NCBI GenBank assembly: GCA_903772945.1
Contig: CAICTM010000152.1
Location: 41,096 to 105,095, forward strand
Direction: 5' to 3'
Source of the DNA: Seminavis robusta
Lineage: Eukaryota > Bacillariophyta > Bacillariophyceae > Naviculales > Naviculaceae
Length of the DNA: 64,000 nt
The notes under the pieces were generated by a model. It was not told the origin of the DNA, searched no databases, and saw nothing but the letters and a program-made list of their open reading frames with translations. A program made the position numbers and the translations under genes. Of the stretch, positions 33,102 to 45,060 are shown piece by piece (the first letter of the stretch is position 1; every line of letters begins with the position of its first letter).

Positions 33102-34919
33102 GGTGGAGATGTTTGAGGTTTATGGAAGTAGAGACTGGCAAAGTTGTGTGGAGGTGCCTTTGAAGAGTCAGTCGTAAAAAATTGTGAGCAGTGAGTTGGT
33201 TGTGAGAGCTGTTGAGCTGTTGTGATGAGCTATGCACAGTGATGAGCTTGTGCGTGACGGTCCACTCAGATCCAAAGGACTAACGTGACGTTGCAGTTGA
33301 AGATTGAAGGAAGGCTTCCAAAATTGTGCTACTGTGAACTACTCCAGAGTAGCAAAGACATAATATTTTTGCTGGAGAGAAACCGTACCACGTCAAAAGA
33401 TGAGTCCGAGAGCAACATCAAATAAATAAATTTATATATTTAGTGGTACTGAGGTCATTCATTGTTCCAGCAAGTCTGAGTCAGAACCATGACGTTAAGT
33501 AGTAGCTATACAACTTCAAGATCAGGTGCGTCTAAGCTTTAATGTTTCAAAGCAACGAACTCGCCACGTATCCTAATGTCTTGGTTGCTGCGGATGTGTC
33601 AGTAGCAATAATTATTGGTGATGAACCACTGGATTCTTTCCGTTCAGAATGGAAGCCCTTGAGCTGCCTCCAGAACTCAAAGATTTAAAGCAAGTCATGG
33701 TTGAACAAGAAAGGCATCTTCCACTGGAGCACAGAGAACCATGAAGACATAAACTCTCCCGATAACTGCACCACCGCTAACTGCGGCTTGAAAGTCCGAG
33801 CTGCTGAGCTGGCTCTTGACATGCTATGGGTTACCGGTATGGGCTGCGAGACCACACTCAACAAGGAAGGAGAGTGCGTACGAGCGTACGAGCATCTGTA
33901 AGTGGTGCAATCTCTTTGGTTGCCACGGGATGCGTTTGTCGCCTGCTGCTCTGGTCGACAGATCTGTGGTCGGCGTCTAGTATCGGTACTGCTCCCGTTC
34001 CAGCAATCGTGTGAATTTTAGTGGTCTTCAATCCATAGTTCCAGCAGCATGCTTCCAAGGTTCACGTTCGTTGAGTCAGCAGCTGCAATGAGAAAGAAAC
34101 ACTGCAATGAATCGAATCGGTGAAGTTTCGTGTTGAACGGTGAAGTTCCTCTCCAAGCAGCCAGAGTAGTCAGCTTCCGATGACTGGCTGTACGATCTTG
34201 ACGCTTCCAACACCCATCTGCTTCGAAGGTCGCTCAAGGGCTCCTGTCATGACTTGGCAACCCAACAGTCTTGCCTTTAGGTGCGGTAGTGGCTTTGGCG
34301 ATTGGTTGCCTTGGCAGACCTTCGTGCCCTCTCCGGTATTTATGCCAGGTGGGTGAGCTGGTGAGCTTGCTTCGCCACCTGGCACCCCCGAACCAACCTG
34401 GAGGAACGCATGTCAACAATGGGGATGGCACAGTCGCAACTGCAGCCGCAGGCAACATCATTCAATGAGATACAGTAAGACCGAAGTTCTCTGGTGAAAC
34501 AAGGTCAATCACATCTTCTTGGGTTGGGGACTCTTCTAAGAGGCTTTCAGCTTCATGGAACACTTACCTGATGGTATGTATGAGAACAGGGCAAGCTATG
34601 TAGCTAAAGGGGATTGAATCAGAAGTCTGCCTTGACTTGGCCATTCTCATCTTCTAGAACACAAAACAGCACGCTGAGCAAAGACCAAAAGTGTTGCACG
34701 ACCGGAAAGTAAGAGATTGCTACTGTTCGACAACATGATCAGCAGCCAGCTGTCAAATGAAACTTCGCTCGTGTTGGTCTGACCCTAGAGCAACTCATTA
34801 CTAGAGCGAGAGATAAAAAACACAGTCTCTGTGTAACGTACGCTGGTTTGGTCTATGAGAGATTACATGTCTATAGAAATGTACTTTGGTTACTGTCGCC
34901 TTCGCCTGGGAAGGATGAG
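33102..34919. other. Intergenic, no gene recognised
   Basis: There is 1.8 kb without a convincing gene. ORFs of about 65-75 codons occur on both strands without motifs. The first 200 bases upstream of 33101 are rich in TGTGAG(C/T) and GAGCTG phrases and are probably the globin promoter. Confidence 0.45.
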
Positions 34920-37106
34920 TCATGCAGCCGGGCAGTTGACAGGCGAATCCGGATTCTTTGCCAGTGTGCCGCATGCGCAAGAAGGCTCCTGCAGGCGAGG
35001 AAACAGTTCGTTGTTTAGCGGATTTGGAGGTTTTGCAATGGTAGCTTGTGACAGTGCAGAACCTGAAGCGGTGCTTGCCGTAGTCAAAGCCGTTGAGCCG
35101 CTCATGTCACTGAATGGGTGCTTTTCATCGCCATTTACGATGCTGGACAATCTTCGGATAGGCCGAGGAGCCGATCGTGGCGACGGTCCTCTTCGAACAG
35201 TGCCGTGCGGACGAGGGGCAGTGGTGCGTCTGTGGGGAAAATGATGGGGCGGACCCGCTTCTGAAGATGAACCCGAGCATACAGAGTCAGCTCCAAGCGG
35301 TACACTTCCCTCACTATCACGTCTTCTGGGCTGTCGAGGCCCAAGCAAGGAGGTGTCATGATCAGTCGTTCGCTTACTGGAGAGACTGAGATCCCAGAGA
35401 AACGAGGAGGAGGAGGAGGTCTCCTTCGATACAGAGACCGAAAGCGACGATGTGTCCTTCAGCGAAATCGAAAGCTCGGACTCATCCTCTAGTAGACATG
35501 CAGTCGAGCATGCACTCTTGCGCCGTTTGGGGGCCCGTAGCAAGCTGTCAGAGCACTGATGCTGAAGATTCGGGAGAGGGGGTGGTTTGACCTCATCTTC
35601 GTTAGCTTCTTCAGGAATGGTTTCAAAGCATTCCATGCATGGAGGCATGGAATACCGGAGATGAAACTTATTTGAAGAATCATCCTCCATTCCCGAGGTG
35701 TCGTCTTGAAGGAGAACACCACCAACCTTCGGGGCACCTTCGATGCTGGCATCCATCTTCGTTTCTTCTTCATTTGTTCCTTCCTGATGTTCGGTTGCTT
35801 CCTTTGTACCTGTATCTGCCGTCAACGTGGCACCTTCACCGAATACCGGCTCTTCTGGCCTTGTCTCTCGCACTTGCTCGTTGTCTTGGGCTGTCTTCTC
35901 GCTCCTTTCATTCTCGCGTGTACGCTCGGTGATTTGACCTTGTGGTGTGTCCGATTGCTCAACGGAAGGCGTCTTGCTCTTCTTCGTCGAACGGCGACGA
36001 GGTCGACGTTTGGGAAGCTTAGGCTTGGTGGAAAGCTGATCAATCGAAGCGGCGCTCATGCTGTTCACAGTGAAGCTTGAAGAGGAGTTCCATCGACTGA
36101 GGGCTCCTCGCACGGGAAGGGGGGACCTCCTGGTGCTGCTTGTTTGAGAGAGGTCTGTAGACGAAGAGAGCGGCGACCTCGTTCCACCAGAGGCCCACGT
36201 TGCGTTCTTCTCGTGGCCTCCGTCATCAGGACTCACAACCTTGTGCGACCGACGTCGAAGAAGATCAGGAGCAGAATCTCGAGACTTGTGTCTGCGGCTT
36301 TGGGCCGGTGGGTGTCTCGGAGGTGAGGGCAGTATTGAGGGGTACGAGGCGCGGGGTGGGGCTGATGGGATTGCACCCCATCGAGCATTGTGTGAAGCGG
36401 GAGGCTCTTCAGTGGCACAGCGGCGGATGTTCTTGAGATCAGATAGTGAACTCCTTGGAGTACGTGGAGCGTGGTCCACTGTCGCGGAACGAAAGAGCGG
36501 GTTAGTTGGGGGCAGCGTTGCTGACCATCTGTTGCTTCCAGAGGACTCTTTGCTGGAATCAGCCGAACCTCGGGTATTACCGCTGATATCCAAAACCTCG
36601 TTAGAAATCTTCGGTCTGGACTTTTTGCAGGTCTTTGATGTCCATCTATCGTTGGCGTTGACCCCTTTGTCTTCCAGACTGCGTGACTTCCGCATGTTGG
36701 TCTTGGAGCCTGGCGGAGTGACGGTCAAATTCGTGAAGCTGGTTGTAGTTTCAGATATCCATCTGGCGTTGGCTGCTCCTGGTTCGTCGCTCTTGCTGTT
36801 GGTGAACTGGTCGATCTTGAGATCAGGACATGTGAGGTGACGACGATGCAGTTTGCTACTAGACATGTTGCGGAGGTTCTTTCGACTTGATCTCTGTTTT
36901 CGCTGGTAGAAAGAACATGCGGGGCGCTCCCTATCATCTCCCATCTTATGACTACTAAGGCTCTCGTCGTCGCTGTCATCTTCATCAAAGGAAGATGTGG
37001 ACCCTAAGGAAGAAACTGAATCATTGTCTCTCAGGTCAAAGAACACTTCACGGTTGGTGAAGTCAACGGAAAGGTTGGATAGAGCCATGGTTGGTGGTTT
37101 TTGCAT
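34920..37106 (-). CDS. Large disordered Ser-rich protein with repeated RW motifs
   Basis: A single ORF of 728 residues starts at MQKPPTMALSN; a second ATG six codons later is possible. It is rich in Ser, Pro, Arg and Thr and almost certainly disordered. Its first half repeats a short phrase with Arg-Trp: ANARWIS, ANDRWTS, SNRWSA, HNARWGA, and later NATWAS and LSRWNS, spaced by roughly 40-60 residues. Each is preceded by a basic/Ser phrase such as RKSRSLEDK or SAPDLLRRRS, which resembles kinase target sites. A cluster of basic residues (KPKLPKRRPRRRSTKKSK, about 365-385) could be a nuclear signal. I do not recognise the family. A scaffold or phospho-regulated short-motif protein is the simplest guess. 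Confidence 0.7.
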   Translation of the reverse strand: MQKPPTMALSNLSVDFTNREVFFDLRDNDSVSSLGSTSSFDEDDSDDESLSSHKMGDDRERPACSFYQRKQRSSRKNLRNMSSSKLHRRHLTCPDLKIDQFTNSKSDEPGAANARWISETTTSFTNLTVTPPGSKTNMRKSRSLEDKGVNANDRWTSKTCKKSRPKISNEVLDISGNTRGSADSSKESSGSNRWSATLPPTNPLFRSATVDHAPRTPRSSLSDLKNIRRCATEEPPASHNARWGAIPSAPPRASYPSILPSPPRHPPAQSRRHKSRDSAPDLLRRRSHKVVSPDDGGHEKNATWASGGTRSPLSSSTDLSQTSSTRRSPLPVRGALSRWNSSSSFTVNSMSAASIDQLSTKPKLPKRRPRRRSTKKSKTPSVEQSDTPQGQITERTRENERSEKTAQDNEQVRETRPEEPVFGEGATLTADTGTKEATEHQEGTNEEETKMDASIEGAPKVGGVLLQDDTSGMEDDSSNKFHLRYSMPPCMECFETIPEEANEDEVKPPPLPNLQHQCSDSLLRAPKRRKSACSTACLLEDESELSISLKDTSSLSVSVSKETSSSSSFLWDLSLSSKRTTDHDTSLLGPRQPRRRDSEGSVPLGADSVCSGSSSEAGPPHHFPHRRTTAPRPHGTVRRGPSPRSAPRPIRRLSSIVNGDEKHPFSDMSGSTALTTASTASGSALSQATIAKPPNPLNNELFPRLQEPSCACGTLAKNPDSPVNCPAA

Positions 37107-37216
37107 TAGTGAAGCAAACTGGTTTCAGAGTTATGAACAAAGATATGATGGTTGCAAATACCAGCAGTGGCTTTGCCCTCAACCGACTGAGGGTCTTTCA
37201 CACTTTTATCGCTGTA

Positions 37217-37510
37217 TGTGCAAGTTAGTCTGTACGTCTCTGTGTGTGCTGGTTAGTGTGTACGTCCGGCATAAAGGATGGGGTAAATAATAATTGTTAG
37301 TTGGTAAAATATACTCCGAGTACCAAACTATGTGTGTGTGCAAGTTAGTATGTACGTCCGCCATAAAGGATGGGGTAAATAATAATTGTTAGCAGGTAAA
37401 ACATACTCCGAGTACCGGAGTATGTGTGCAAGTTAGTCTGTACGTCCGTCATAAAGGATGAGGTAAATATTAATTGTTAGCTGGTAAAACATACTCCGAG
37501 TACCAATGTG
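37217..37510. repeat. Tandem repeat upstream of the RW-motif gene, unit about 90 bp
   Basis: Three units repeat the phrase TACGTCCG.CATAAAGGATG (37261, 37353 and 37441; spacing 92 and 88), followed by GGTAAATA.TAATTGTTAG and ACTCCGAGTACC. A partial copy (GTGCAAGTTAGTCTGTACG) precedes them. The block lies 110-400 bases before the start codon of the minus-strand gene, in its promoter or leader. Confidence 0.85.
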
Positions 37511-38483
37511 TGTGTTTTGGTTGGCTATCGATAGACTACAGTAGACTGTGTGTTCAGTTGAACACAGTGTTGGATTTGGCCAAAGAATCAAATCTCTTTT
37601 TTGACAGTTGAGGGCATCAGCCTTCGGCTGTCTGTTCTTCATTCTGCTTTCCATTCCCCACCTTCACTGGATGTGGCCTAAACTACGAATACCGGTATTA
37701 CAAGGGAAATGGGTTTATCATTGCATGCGAACTCACTGGACCCAAGTTTGAAGCAGATCTACAGCAAAACAGCTGACGGCACAACTTGAACCTAAATGTG
37801 CGCTTTACTCCAGTGCTCGATGAGAAGTGGTGTAGATGAAGTTCAAGCTTCTTTGGCTACTGTGAATGCAAGGATGTTGAGGTAAGTAAACAAAGTTTTC
37901 ATCAAATTAATTACCCCTTCACTACCACACTCTAATACACTTACTTGGTTCCCCATATCAATCACACAAATTCAGCTGAACCAGCAGTGGGGTGCCAGGT
38001 GCCAGAGTGTGCCAGTCTGCGTGCACGACTATTAGTACTAGCTACTAGCTACCTAGCTACCTAGGGTACCTGGTACCTGCTGTAGATGGGGAAGTGAACC
38101 TGGCTGGTTTCATTGCTTGTCGCCAAACAGGAACATAGAACGCTGAACGTTCATACTTTGCTTGAGGTGCAGTGTCATGCATTGAAACGTTGGGGGAGAA
38201 TTGAACAGTACAGTTTTCCATAATGCGTGAATGTAAAGGAAAGAGGGGAGGTTGTGTCAAATGTGCAAAATACACTCCTTTTCGTTTCCATCCTCCAGAA
38301 TTAGACAAGAAGAAGCCACATGATGCGGAGAATTAACAGGCCGAATTGGCTGAAGCAATGTTCGAAGATAAACCTCTGGGGTGGAACCGACTGCTGGGAG
38401 CCTTCCATCCGGTTTCTCACACCATACTGCCTGTCTTTTGTTACGGAGTGCAACCTGCAGGCTACAGAAGACCTATGGTACTT
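37511..38483. other. Non-coding stretch left of the copia element
   Basis: No gene is recognised apart from a possible interrupted ORF (38320-38488). CTAGCTAC units and GGTACC occur at about 38035-38080. Confidence 0.45.
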
Positions 38484-38488
38484 GCTAT
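38320..38488 (+). other. ORF interrupted by the copia insertion (first part)
   Basis: An ATG-initiated frame of 56 codons runs into the left target duplication. If the element and one copy of the duplication are removed, the frame continues from 45204 for 50 more codons to TGA at 45356-45358. No domain is recognised. It may be chance, and it is listed because the insertion splits it exactly. Confidence 0.3.
38484..38488. repeat. Left target-site duplication, GCTAT
   Basis: Five bases next to the left LTR, identical to 45199-45203 next to the right LTR. Five is the usual length for copia integrases. Confidence 0.75.
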
Positions 38489-38631
38489 CGAAAAAGGCTG
38501 ATGATAGAGGAAGGAGGTGTTGATAGAGAGGTTGCTATAGTGTTGTGTGTTACTACTTTACTACTTGGTGTGTTGTGGTTGATTTTGTAATCTGGAACTG
38601 GATAGTCATAAATCGCTACCAAGGTCATTTC
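38489..38631 (-). repeat. 3' LTR of the copia element
   Basis: 143 bp, aligned end to end with 45061-45198 (it shares GGCTGATGATAGAGGAAGG and GATAGTCATAAATCGCTACC). Read in the element's direction, the ends are GA...CG rather than TG...CA. Confidence 0.85.
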
Positions 38632-38772
38632 GGTCCCCTCAAGCTAGAGGGGGATTATCTCACGCTAGATTGCACTTGGGAAACAGACTTCGGAAGTCTG
38701 AAACAGGATGTACCCTTGGGGCATGGCCCCTTGGAGGCTCAGACCTGCCGTTCACCAAACGGCCCACCCTTG

Positions 38773-41700
38773 TCATGTTGCCTTTTGCAGATTGTTAAGT
38801 AATAGTGACTTTCGAAACCATCGCTGCCTCACAGGCCCGTTCTGGATCTTCGTCAACATATCGGCCAAATTGCTCTCTGTGTTCTCATAAGTGATGTTTG
38901 CCATTCCTGCAGCGACTCTTTCACGGACATAGTGGTATGCGACCGAGTTGCTCTTTTTCTTCAAAGTAGACTCCGGGATGCTCGAGTTCTTGATCACGGA
39001 CATGTTGTCCGCCTTGACATGAGCCGGGCCATCAAGGGGAACTCCCATCATCCTGAGCTTGTACCGCAAGCCCTCCACGATTCTCGATTCCAACCTTCAT
39101 CGCACGCGAAACTCAGAAGTCCAAAGGAGGAATTGTTCAATGGAGCCCTGCTTTTGCTTACCAAATAATTGTGATCATGTTAGCAAAGACGAGATACCCA
39201 GTACGCGAACGACGTGTCACTTGTCCCCAGCATGTCATGAATCCACAAACATGGTTGAATTTGGATTGGTTTGCCAGGGGGCTCGGCATGTCTGGAGTGC
39301 AAAAGCTCTTTCGCATCGGACATAGGAAATCACTCCAGTCAGGTCGCCCTGGTTCCACATGATTCACCATAGGAAAGGATCAAAAAACACAGGTGAGAAC
39401 GACTGTGCTGCCTGAGATATGCCAAGATATTAAACACAGCGTCCAGTTGCCCAACTCGTGGGGCTGCGCAGTACGAAGCCATGATTGAAACCTCGGTGCA
39501 GATGTCAATTCTCCCGAGTTCCACGGCCCATCGTAGCATTCCAATCTGCTGTTGAAAGTAATTTGTCCGCTCGTCATCACAAAGGTTTTAAACATCCAAC
39601 TCCGGGGGGTAATTGCTCGGTAACACTGAAGTTGCTTTTGACTTGCGCGTCTTCCCACGTCGCTCGAGCAATGTCTCCACATTTCTGAAAGCTTCCTTGA
39701 CATACTGTTCAGATCCTATTGACCAACATGGTTTGTCAACGACAGGGAGATTGTACTCCTTGACTGAAGCTCCAATATACTGAGTTGGCTTTCCCAGGGA
39801 TCCTGGCTTCAGCAGGAAATGCTGATCCAGGTAGCAGAGTAAGGTATTTTGGTTAGTTGACAGGCAAATGAGATCGTCTGTGTATACACAGATATACTCA
39901 TAGTATTCCCTTCCATCAGGCCTGGTGGCGGCACGAAACCAGACATCATTGTCTGCCTTACAAGAGGTGAACCCCAGGTTGTCTCGCAGAACATCAGCTA
40001 AGTGGGCCCTCCATGCTGCTCCACTTGATTTGAGGCCATACAGGGCCTTGACGACCTTTGCTTTGCGTCCCTCAAATGGGCCAAATTCCTTACCGCATGT
40101 GATAAGATCTTCTCTCGAACTGGGGCATTCAAATATGCGTTGCCAATATCAGCGGCCAATATGTCCAGATCGTTCGGGGGCATCCTCCTCCAAGATTTCA
40201 AAAGCTTTGCCGACGGCTGCCATCTCTTTCTTAATGGCATCATGCCAAAAGGTTGTACCAGTCTCCTTGTCAATCTCAAGGGCATGCTCCACCGTTTTGG
40301 GAAGCTCAACCCCATATTTCTGTTCCTTGCGAAAGTAACGCTTCGCAACAGCAGAGATAATCCGATTCCGCTTCTTGAGGGTGTAAGGGACCCACCAAGA
40401 GAAAGCTGGCTCTGACTCCAAGCCATTGTTCTGGGCATACTCTGCCGTCTGAATCAGGTAACCATCTTTCATGTCCTTAAGGGACTGCCATGAGGTGGTC
40501 CCATCCTCCCACTGGCCACAAGTTTTCCACCTCTGGGTGGCCGTCGCACAAGTCCTCCTGCCATTCCGATAGATGTTGGCGTCGTCCCCTGAAACAGCGT
40601 GTCCTTCCTTCGCAATGGTCCCCCAGGATATCCGCCAAAATTCAAACAAAAGTGTAGCCGTCAATCCAATACCATCCCACCTTTGAAGCCAAAAAATTGA
40701 GAAAAATTAGACTCTGCAAAATGAATGTTGGCCGATTAGGCCTCGGTCTCGCCGCTGTCAAACTCCACCTCATAAATGGAAGTATCAAGAAATGGGTTAG
40801 AATTCGAAAGGCCAATCAGTTTTCCATCTGAGTTCCTCTTGCGCTTGGTGACTGTGTCATAAGACATTTGGTCTCCCTGTGGGACACAAACAAAACACGA
40901 GTTGAATGTACTTATCGAAGGCTCTTGTTGCATCTCATCTAGCTTCTGACAACTCTGGCAGAGGAGTGGGTCTTATCATCAATTGGTCTCATAATACTCT
41001 GGTATCTTTCATCCTGACGAGATTCAGCATCACATCTGCTGGCCAAAACATAAAGCTTGCCAAGGGACTTCTTCAAGGGATTCTGTGAATGTGCCTTCTT
41101 GGATTCAATACCGGGCTCAGCTTCTCCTGGTCTGATAAGGGGATGACAATGTCCTAGAGACCAACTGTCCCTTCTCGGTGAGGATTTGGGCACACATAGC
41201 GTCCCGAATGTCAGTGCTGGGGCCACAGTAGCACCAAGGCGCTTCACTTTCCATTGACTCGCCCTTTCTCTCAGGAGAGAGGTACCAAACCAATCATACC
41301 ATCCAAACTCACAAATATGTGAGATGTCAGCAGTGTCCCCATGTCAAAAGAGTAGCGGGAACTTGACCAACCAACTCTCGGACGGTAATGCGGTATGACT
41401 GCGAGTCAGCCCGAAGAAGACGAAACACATGTCCAAAGGCATTCCAAGCTATCAGTAGTCGTTCATTGTTCTTCTGTAAGTCTCTCTCAGCTCTCGGATT
41501 GGTCTCCGCGAGTTCTGGTTGGGTGTTGTAAGCCTCAATCTGGATGGATAGGGCACTGAATTCGTTGTGCTTTTCGTCGAACTCTCCCATGGTAAGCCTT
41601 CGCGTTGTCTGGGAACAGGACTCTTGGTATTCCAATCTCATGGAAAAGTGAATCTACAAATGTCAAGTGAGCCCTCCGACTTGGTCTTCATCGGGTCAAC

Positions 41701-42195
41701 TGGCAACCAAAGAAACGTGTGCAGTAGACTTGGGCACACTTGTTTCCCAGGAGGGTAAGTTGACCTTGACGTAAACAGTGTTCGGTATACATTTCAACAG
41801 TTGAGCCGTGGATATCTGATTTGATACGTCCAATGGCTTCATCCTCCTTCCTCCACTCGCGTGGGTGTAAATCCGAACCGCTCGCTGATTTGTTTCGCGA
41901 TGGTTTTCTTGGCTGCTTCCAACCCAATATTCCACCGCTTGCAAGTGCTTCCGCTGACACGGCTCCTTCCTGGTAGGGGGTTTCGTCTTGGTAGCAGAAA
42001 TCTGGGCCTGAAGGGCTGGCCCAAGACTGTTGACGTCAATTGCAACGATGATCTTGATTCAGAATTGACTGATCGACTGAATTCTCCTATTCCGTCCCCT
42101 TTCACTTGGCATGTCCAGAATCCAAGCGGCTCTGAGAGAGGACTCGAGGCAGCCGACTGGGGATACTGAGGGTTCCAAGGAGATTCCGATGTCAT
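38773..42195 (-). pseudogene. Copia pol remnant: integrase, reverse transcriptase, RNase H
   Basis: From the C-terminus: RNase H ends with NLADMLTK (38773-39093) and contains KADNMSV; its start is RRSRTGYLVFA (39158-39370). MLRWAVELGRIDI and the phrase through FNILAYLRQH (39339-39539) lie between. The reverse transcriptase catalytic motif is VYTDD at about 39873-39887, and the upstream part shows TFWHDAIKKEM and LDILAADIGNAYLNAP (40149-40664). NPFLDTSIYEVEF (40736-40933) and GDTADISHICEFGWYDW (about 41270-41345) belong to the integrase C-terminal region. KRWNIGLEAAKKT (41839-42195) is the usual start of the integrase region. The pieces need several frame changes to be read together. Confidence 0.85.
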
Positions 42196-44400
42196 GTGAA
42201 ATGAACGAGATGATCTGGAGGATTGACTTCATGGTGCAGTGGGCTTCCGAACTGGAAGTATGAGATAACAACGTCCAGTTGGAGTGGGATTCGTAGGTCA
42301 ACACAAATGATGGAGTGGGATTTCATTGGTCTCTGTCTTCCAACGGTAGGTGACAACAGTGGCACATCGTTGACAAACTAACTGGTGATGTCGCAGCTGA
42401 GCTGGACAAATGAGATTGTTCTGTAATGACTTGATAAGCAAGGATTGATGAAAGAATAAAATATAAATTTGAGATGTGAGTGGTCGTCATAAGCCACAGC
42501 CACATTACAATTGGTACTTCGTGTATGGTTCCAAATCAGTTGAAAACCCTTCGACGGATATAGTCTCCTCTCGTGTCATGTACCACGAAGCACTTTCCCC
42601 CAAGGAACATGTATCGGCATGGCTTCAAGCTCAATCCGAGATGATGCAAATGAGTAGCAACAGGATCGCAGAGTGCGAACACCGAGAGACTCATGCTCGC
42701 CGATTCATGGCATTGCCTACGCTAGATCACCAGGAACATCAGTCCGGGATCGCTTCTCGGCTTGCAATTCCGAGACTTGGGCTGGGTATCTGCAACTGTG
42801 TCTGCAGCTCGGCAATCTTCCGCTTGTCACCATCGCGGGCGTCCCTAGCCTGTTGCTGCTGCGCCGATGTGAGTGAGCACACTCATCGGGATGGTAATAA
42901 CTCTCCTGGGTTATTGGGGCAAAACCCCGCGCCTTCATCGCCTCTACCACAGGCCTCGCCCCTGCCTCGCGCCTCTTACCATAGCCTCGGCCTGTGGGAC
43001 CTACCACCGCCACCCTCGTGTCCGTCTTCCACCACCCGCCTCGCCACACGGCCAGACACAGATAAATATTTCTGTGGGTCGTGTGGGTTCAGCGACAACA
43101 ATTGCTCGGCTAGAGTAATTCATAGCCTTCCTGTGAAACTCTCGCGTAGATGCTGGTGTGCTTGAATGACGGCTTGGCGGTCTTGGGTTTGGGTCTGTAA
43201 TGCCGTAAGAAGCTTGCGAATCTTGGGCTCTCAGTAAAGGTTTAACCAGCGGTTTCCAGATCGTGAAGGCCTTGGTAAGCCTTTCACAGTAGCGCTCAAA
43301 AGGAAGTTGGGGCTTCCCATCAAAGAAAGTATTTCAATGGCTCTATCCGCGAATGCCTTGGTACAAGCCTGGAACGAATCACCAAGATAGTGAACCTTCA
43401 TGGCCAAGTAGCTGCTCGACCGTTCTGTTGCGCTGCACAACGTTGGACCCATGTCCAACCAGGTCCACCGTGAGTAACCGACCGAAAGATGGCCCAAACA
43501 GCCTGATTGTCTTGTACGAAATGAGGTCCGGCATGTTTGTTCTTCGGACCAATTCTTCAGGATGCGATGGAAGGCCAAAACCTGGGTCAGCCTCTCTGCG
43601 GTGTCGGTATCAAGTGCTCCTGGCAAGTGACTTTGGATCTCGTAACATAAGCCAGGGGGGCACCGCAAAGCCTCGCTTGACATTCAGAACATTGTCATAG
43701 ACTCAGAACTCGTCGGACATCTTCGACCTTCAAGAGTTGGGGAGGATTCCGCAACATCAATCTCTTCTCGTTCGGACTCGTATAAAGCCCAAACTCTATT
43801 TAATCTCGCCAAATGCTTGTTGGGAGTGACTCACGCTGGATTCGTGTCATGTGAAACTTGTAGAACGTAGTTGTCTGAGTCGCTTCTCAAAGACAAATCC
43901 CAGCTGTCGTCCACGGTTGGGAACTTCTCTGGGCTGAACTGCTGCGGCAGTCTTCGGCAGTGGCTGCAGTCGCAATGGCTGGATTGGGAATGGTACCACC
44001 TACCTGGTTTCCTCACTTCTCGCAGATGCTCTTGATATCAGCATCGGTAAAGGTATCGAGTGAGACGAAGGCATCCAATCCTTGATCATTCAATGCTGTC
44101 CTCGTGGCTAATTCGGCATACCGATGGTATTCTGTAGATAGTTGTTCATGGCTGCAAGATTGCCTGCCATATTCGCCTCCAATTACTTCTTCTCTTGCGG
44201 TATCACTTGGATGAGCAACAGTTGTTGGGTCTTCTTCTCTGCTCCTATTCCAACAGCAAACTGTACACACCCAGACAAGTAAGGCTGTATTCCACGGAAT
44301 GAGCTCTGCACACCCAGTCTGTGGCAGTCTAGGCCAAAACTCTTGGATCAGGCGTCCCCTCTCCTTTGGCTCAATCGATTTCTTTGGTGACAATGAGGCA
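42196..44400 (-). other. Presumed gag/protease region of the copia element
   Basis: By position this should encode gag and protease. ORFs of 110-150 codons occur (42717-43049, 43231-43683, 44013-44393), but no intact zinc knuckle or protease triad could be read with confidence. It is heavily decayed or strongly divergent. Confidence 0.45.
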
Positions 44401-44499
44401 GGAATTGATCCAGACTGGAGGGATCAATATTCCAAGTCCAAACCTCTGCTTCCCACTTGGAAGTCTCTATCTCTCGCTCCACTTGAGAGTGCCCCTTCT

Positions 44500-45040
44500 T
44501 CTTGAGAGGTCTTCTGTTGCTATGCCGCTTGGAGGTCTTCTCTTCTTCTCTTGTTCTCTCGCCGATTACACTGCAATGAGGATCTCTTCTTGTCGTTTGT
44601 ACTCCGAAACGGTAGCTTCGAATCGCGACAATGGCGCTGCTTCGATGAATGAACGACTCCTGGTTAACAGGCTCCTTCTTCTTCTTCTTTCTTCTCGATC
44701 ACGACGACAATGGGATATGACCGTCGCTTCGAACGAACGGTAGCGTCGCGTCGAGTTCGAACGGAGCTTCGACGGTAGCTTCGAACGGTAGTTGCTTCGA
44801 ACGGTATCTTCGCCGAAAGGTAACTTCGGCAATGGTAGCTTCGGCAATGGCGTTGCTTCGAAGAACGGACGAACGACTCCTTCTTCTTCTTCTGCAACGA
44901 TCGGTCTTCTTCTTATCTCTTCTTCTTCTCTCTTCTCGATCACGACAAACGGACGACAATGGCGCTCGAACGAACGAACGAACCGTACGTCGCGTCGTCT
45001 TCTTTCGTCTTGTCGAACGACGATCGCTTGTTTTGCTAGT
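44500..45040. repeat. TTCGAA / TTCTTC repeats in the element leader
   Basis: Between the 5' LTR and gag, GCTTCGAACGGTA-like phrases recur (about 44735-44860) between blocks of CTTCTTCTTCTT and the phrase TTCTCTTCTCGATCACGAC, which occurs in two related copies (about 44690 and 44930). ORFs through it are Arg/Ser/Glu low-complexity and are not considered genes. Confidence 0.7.
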
Positions 45041-45060
45041 AGCTTCCACGCCTGATAAGC

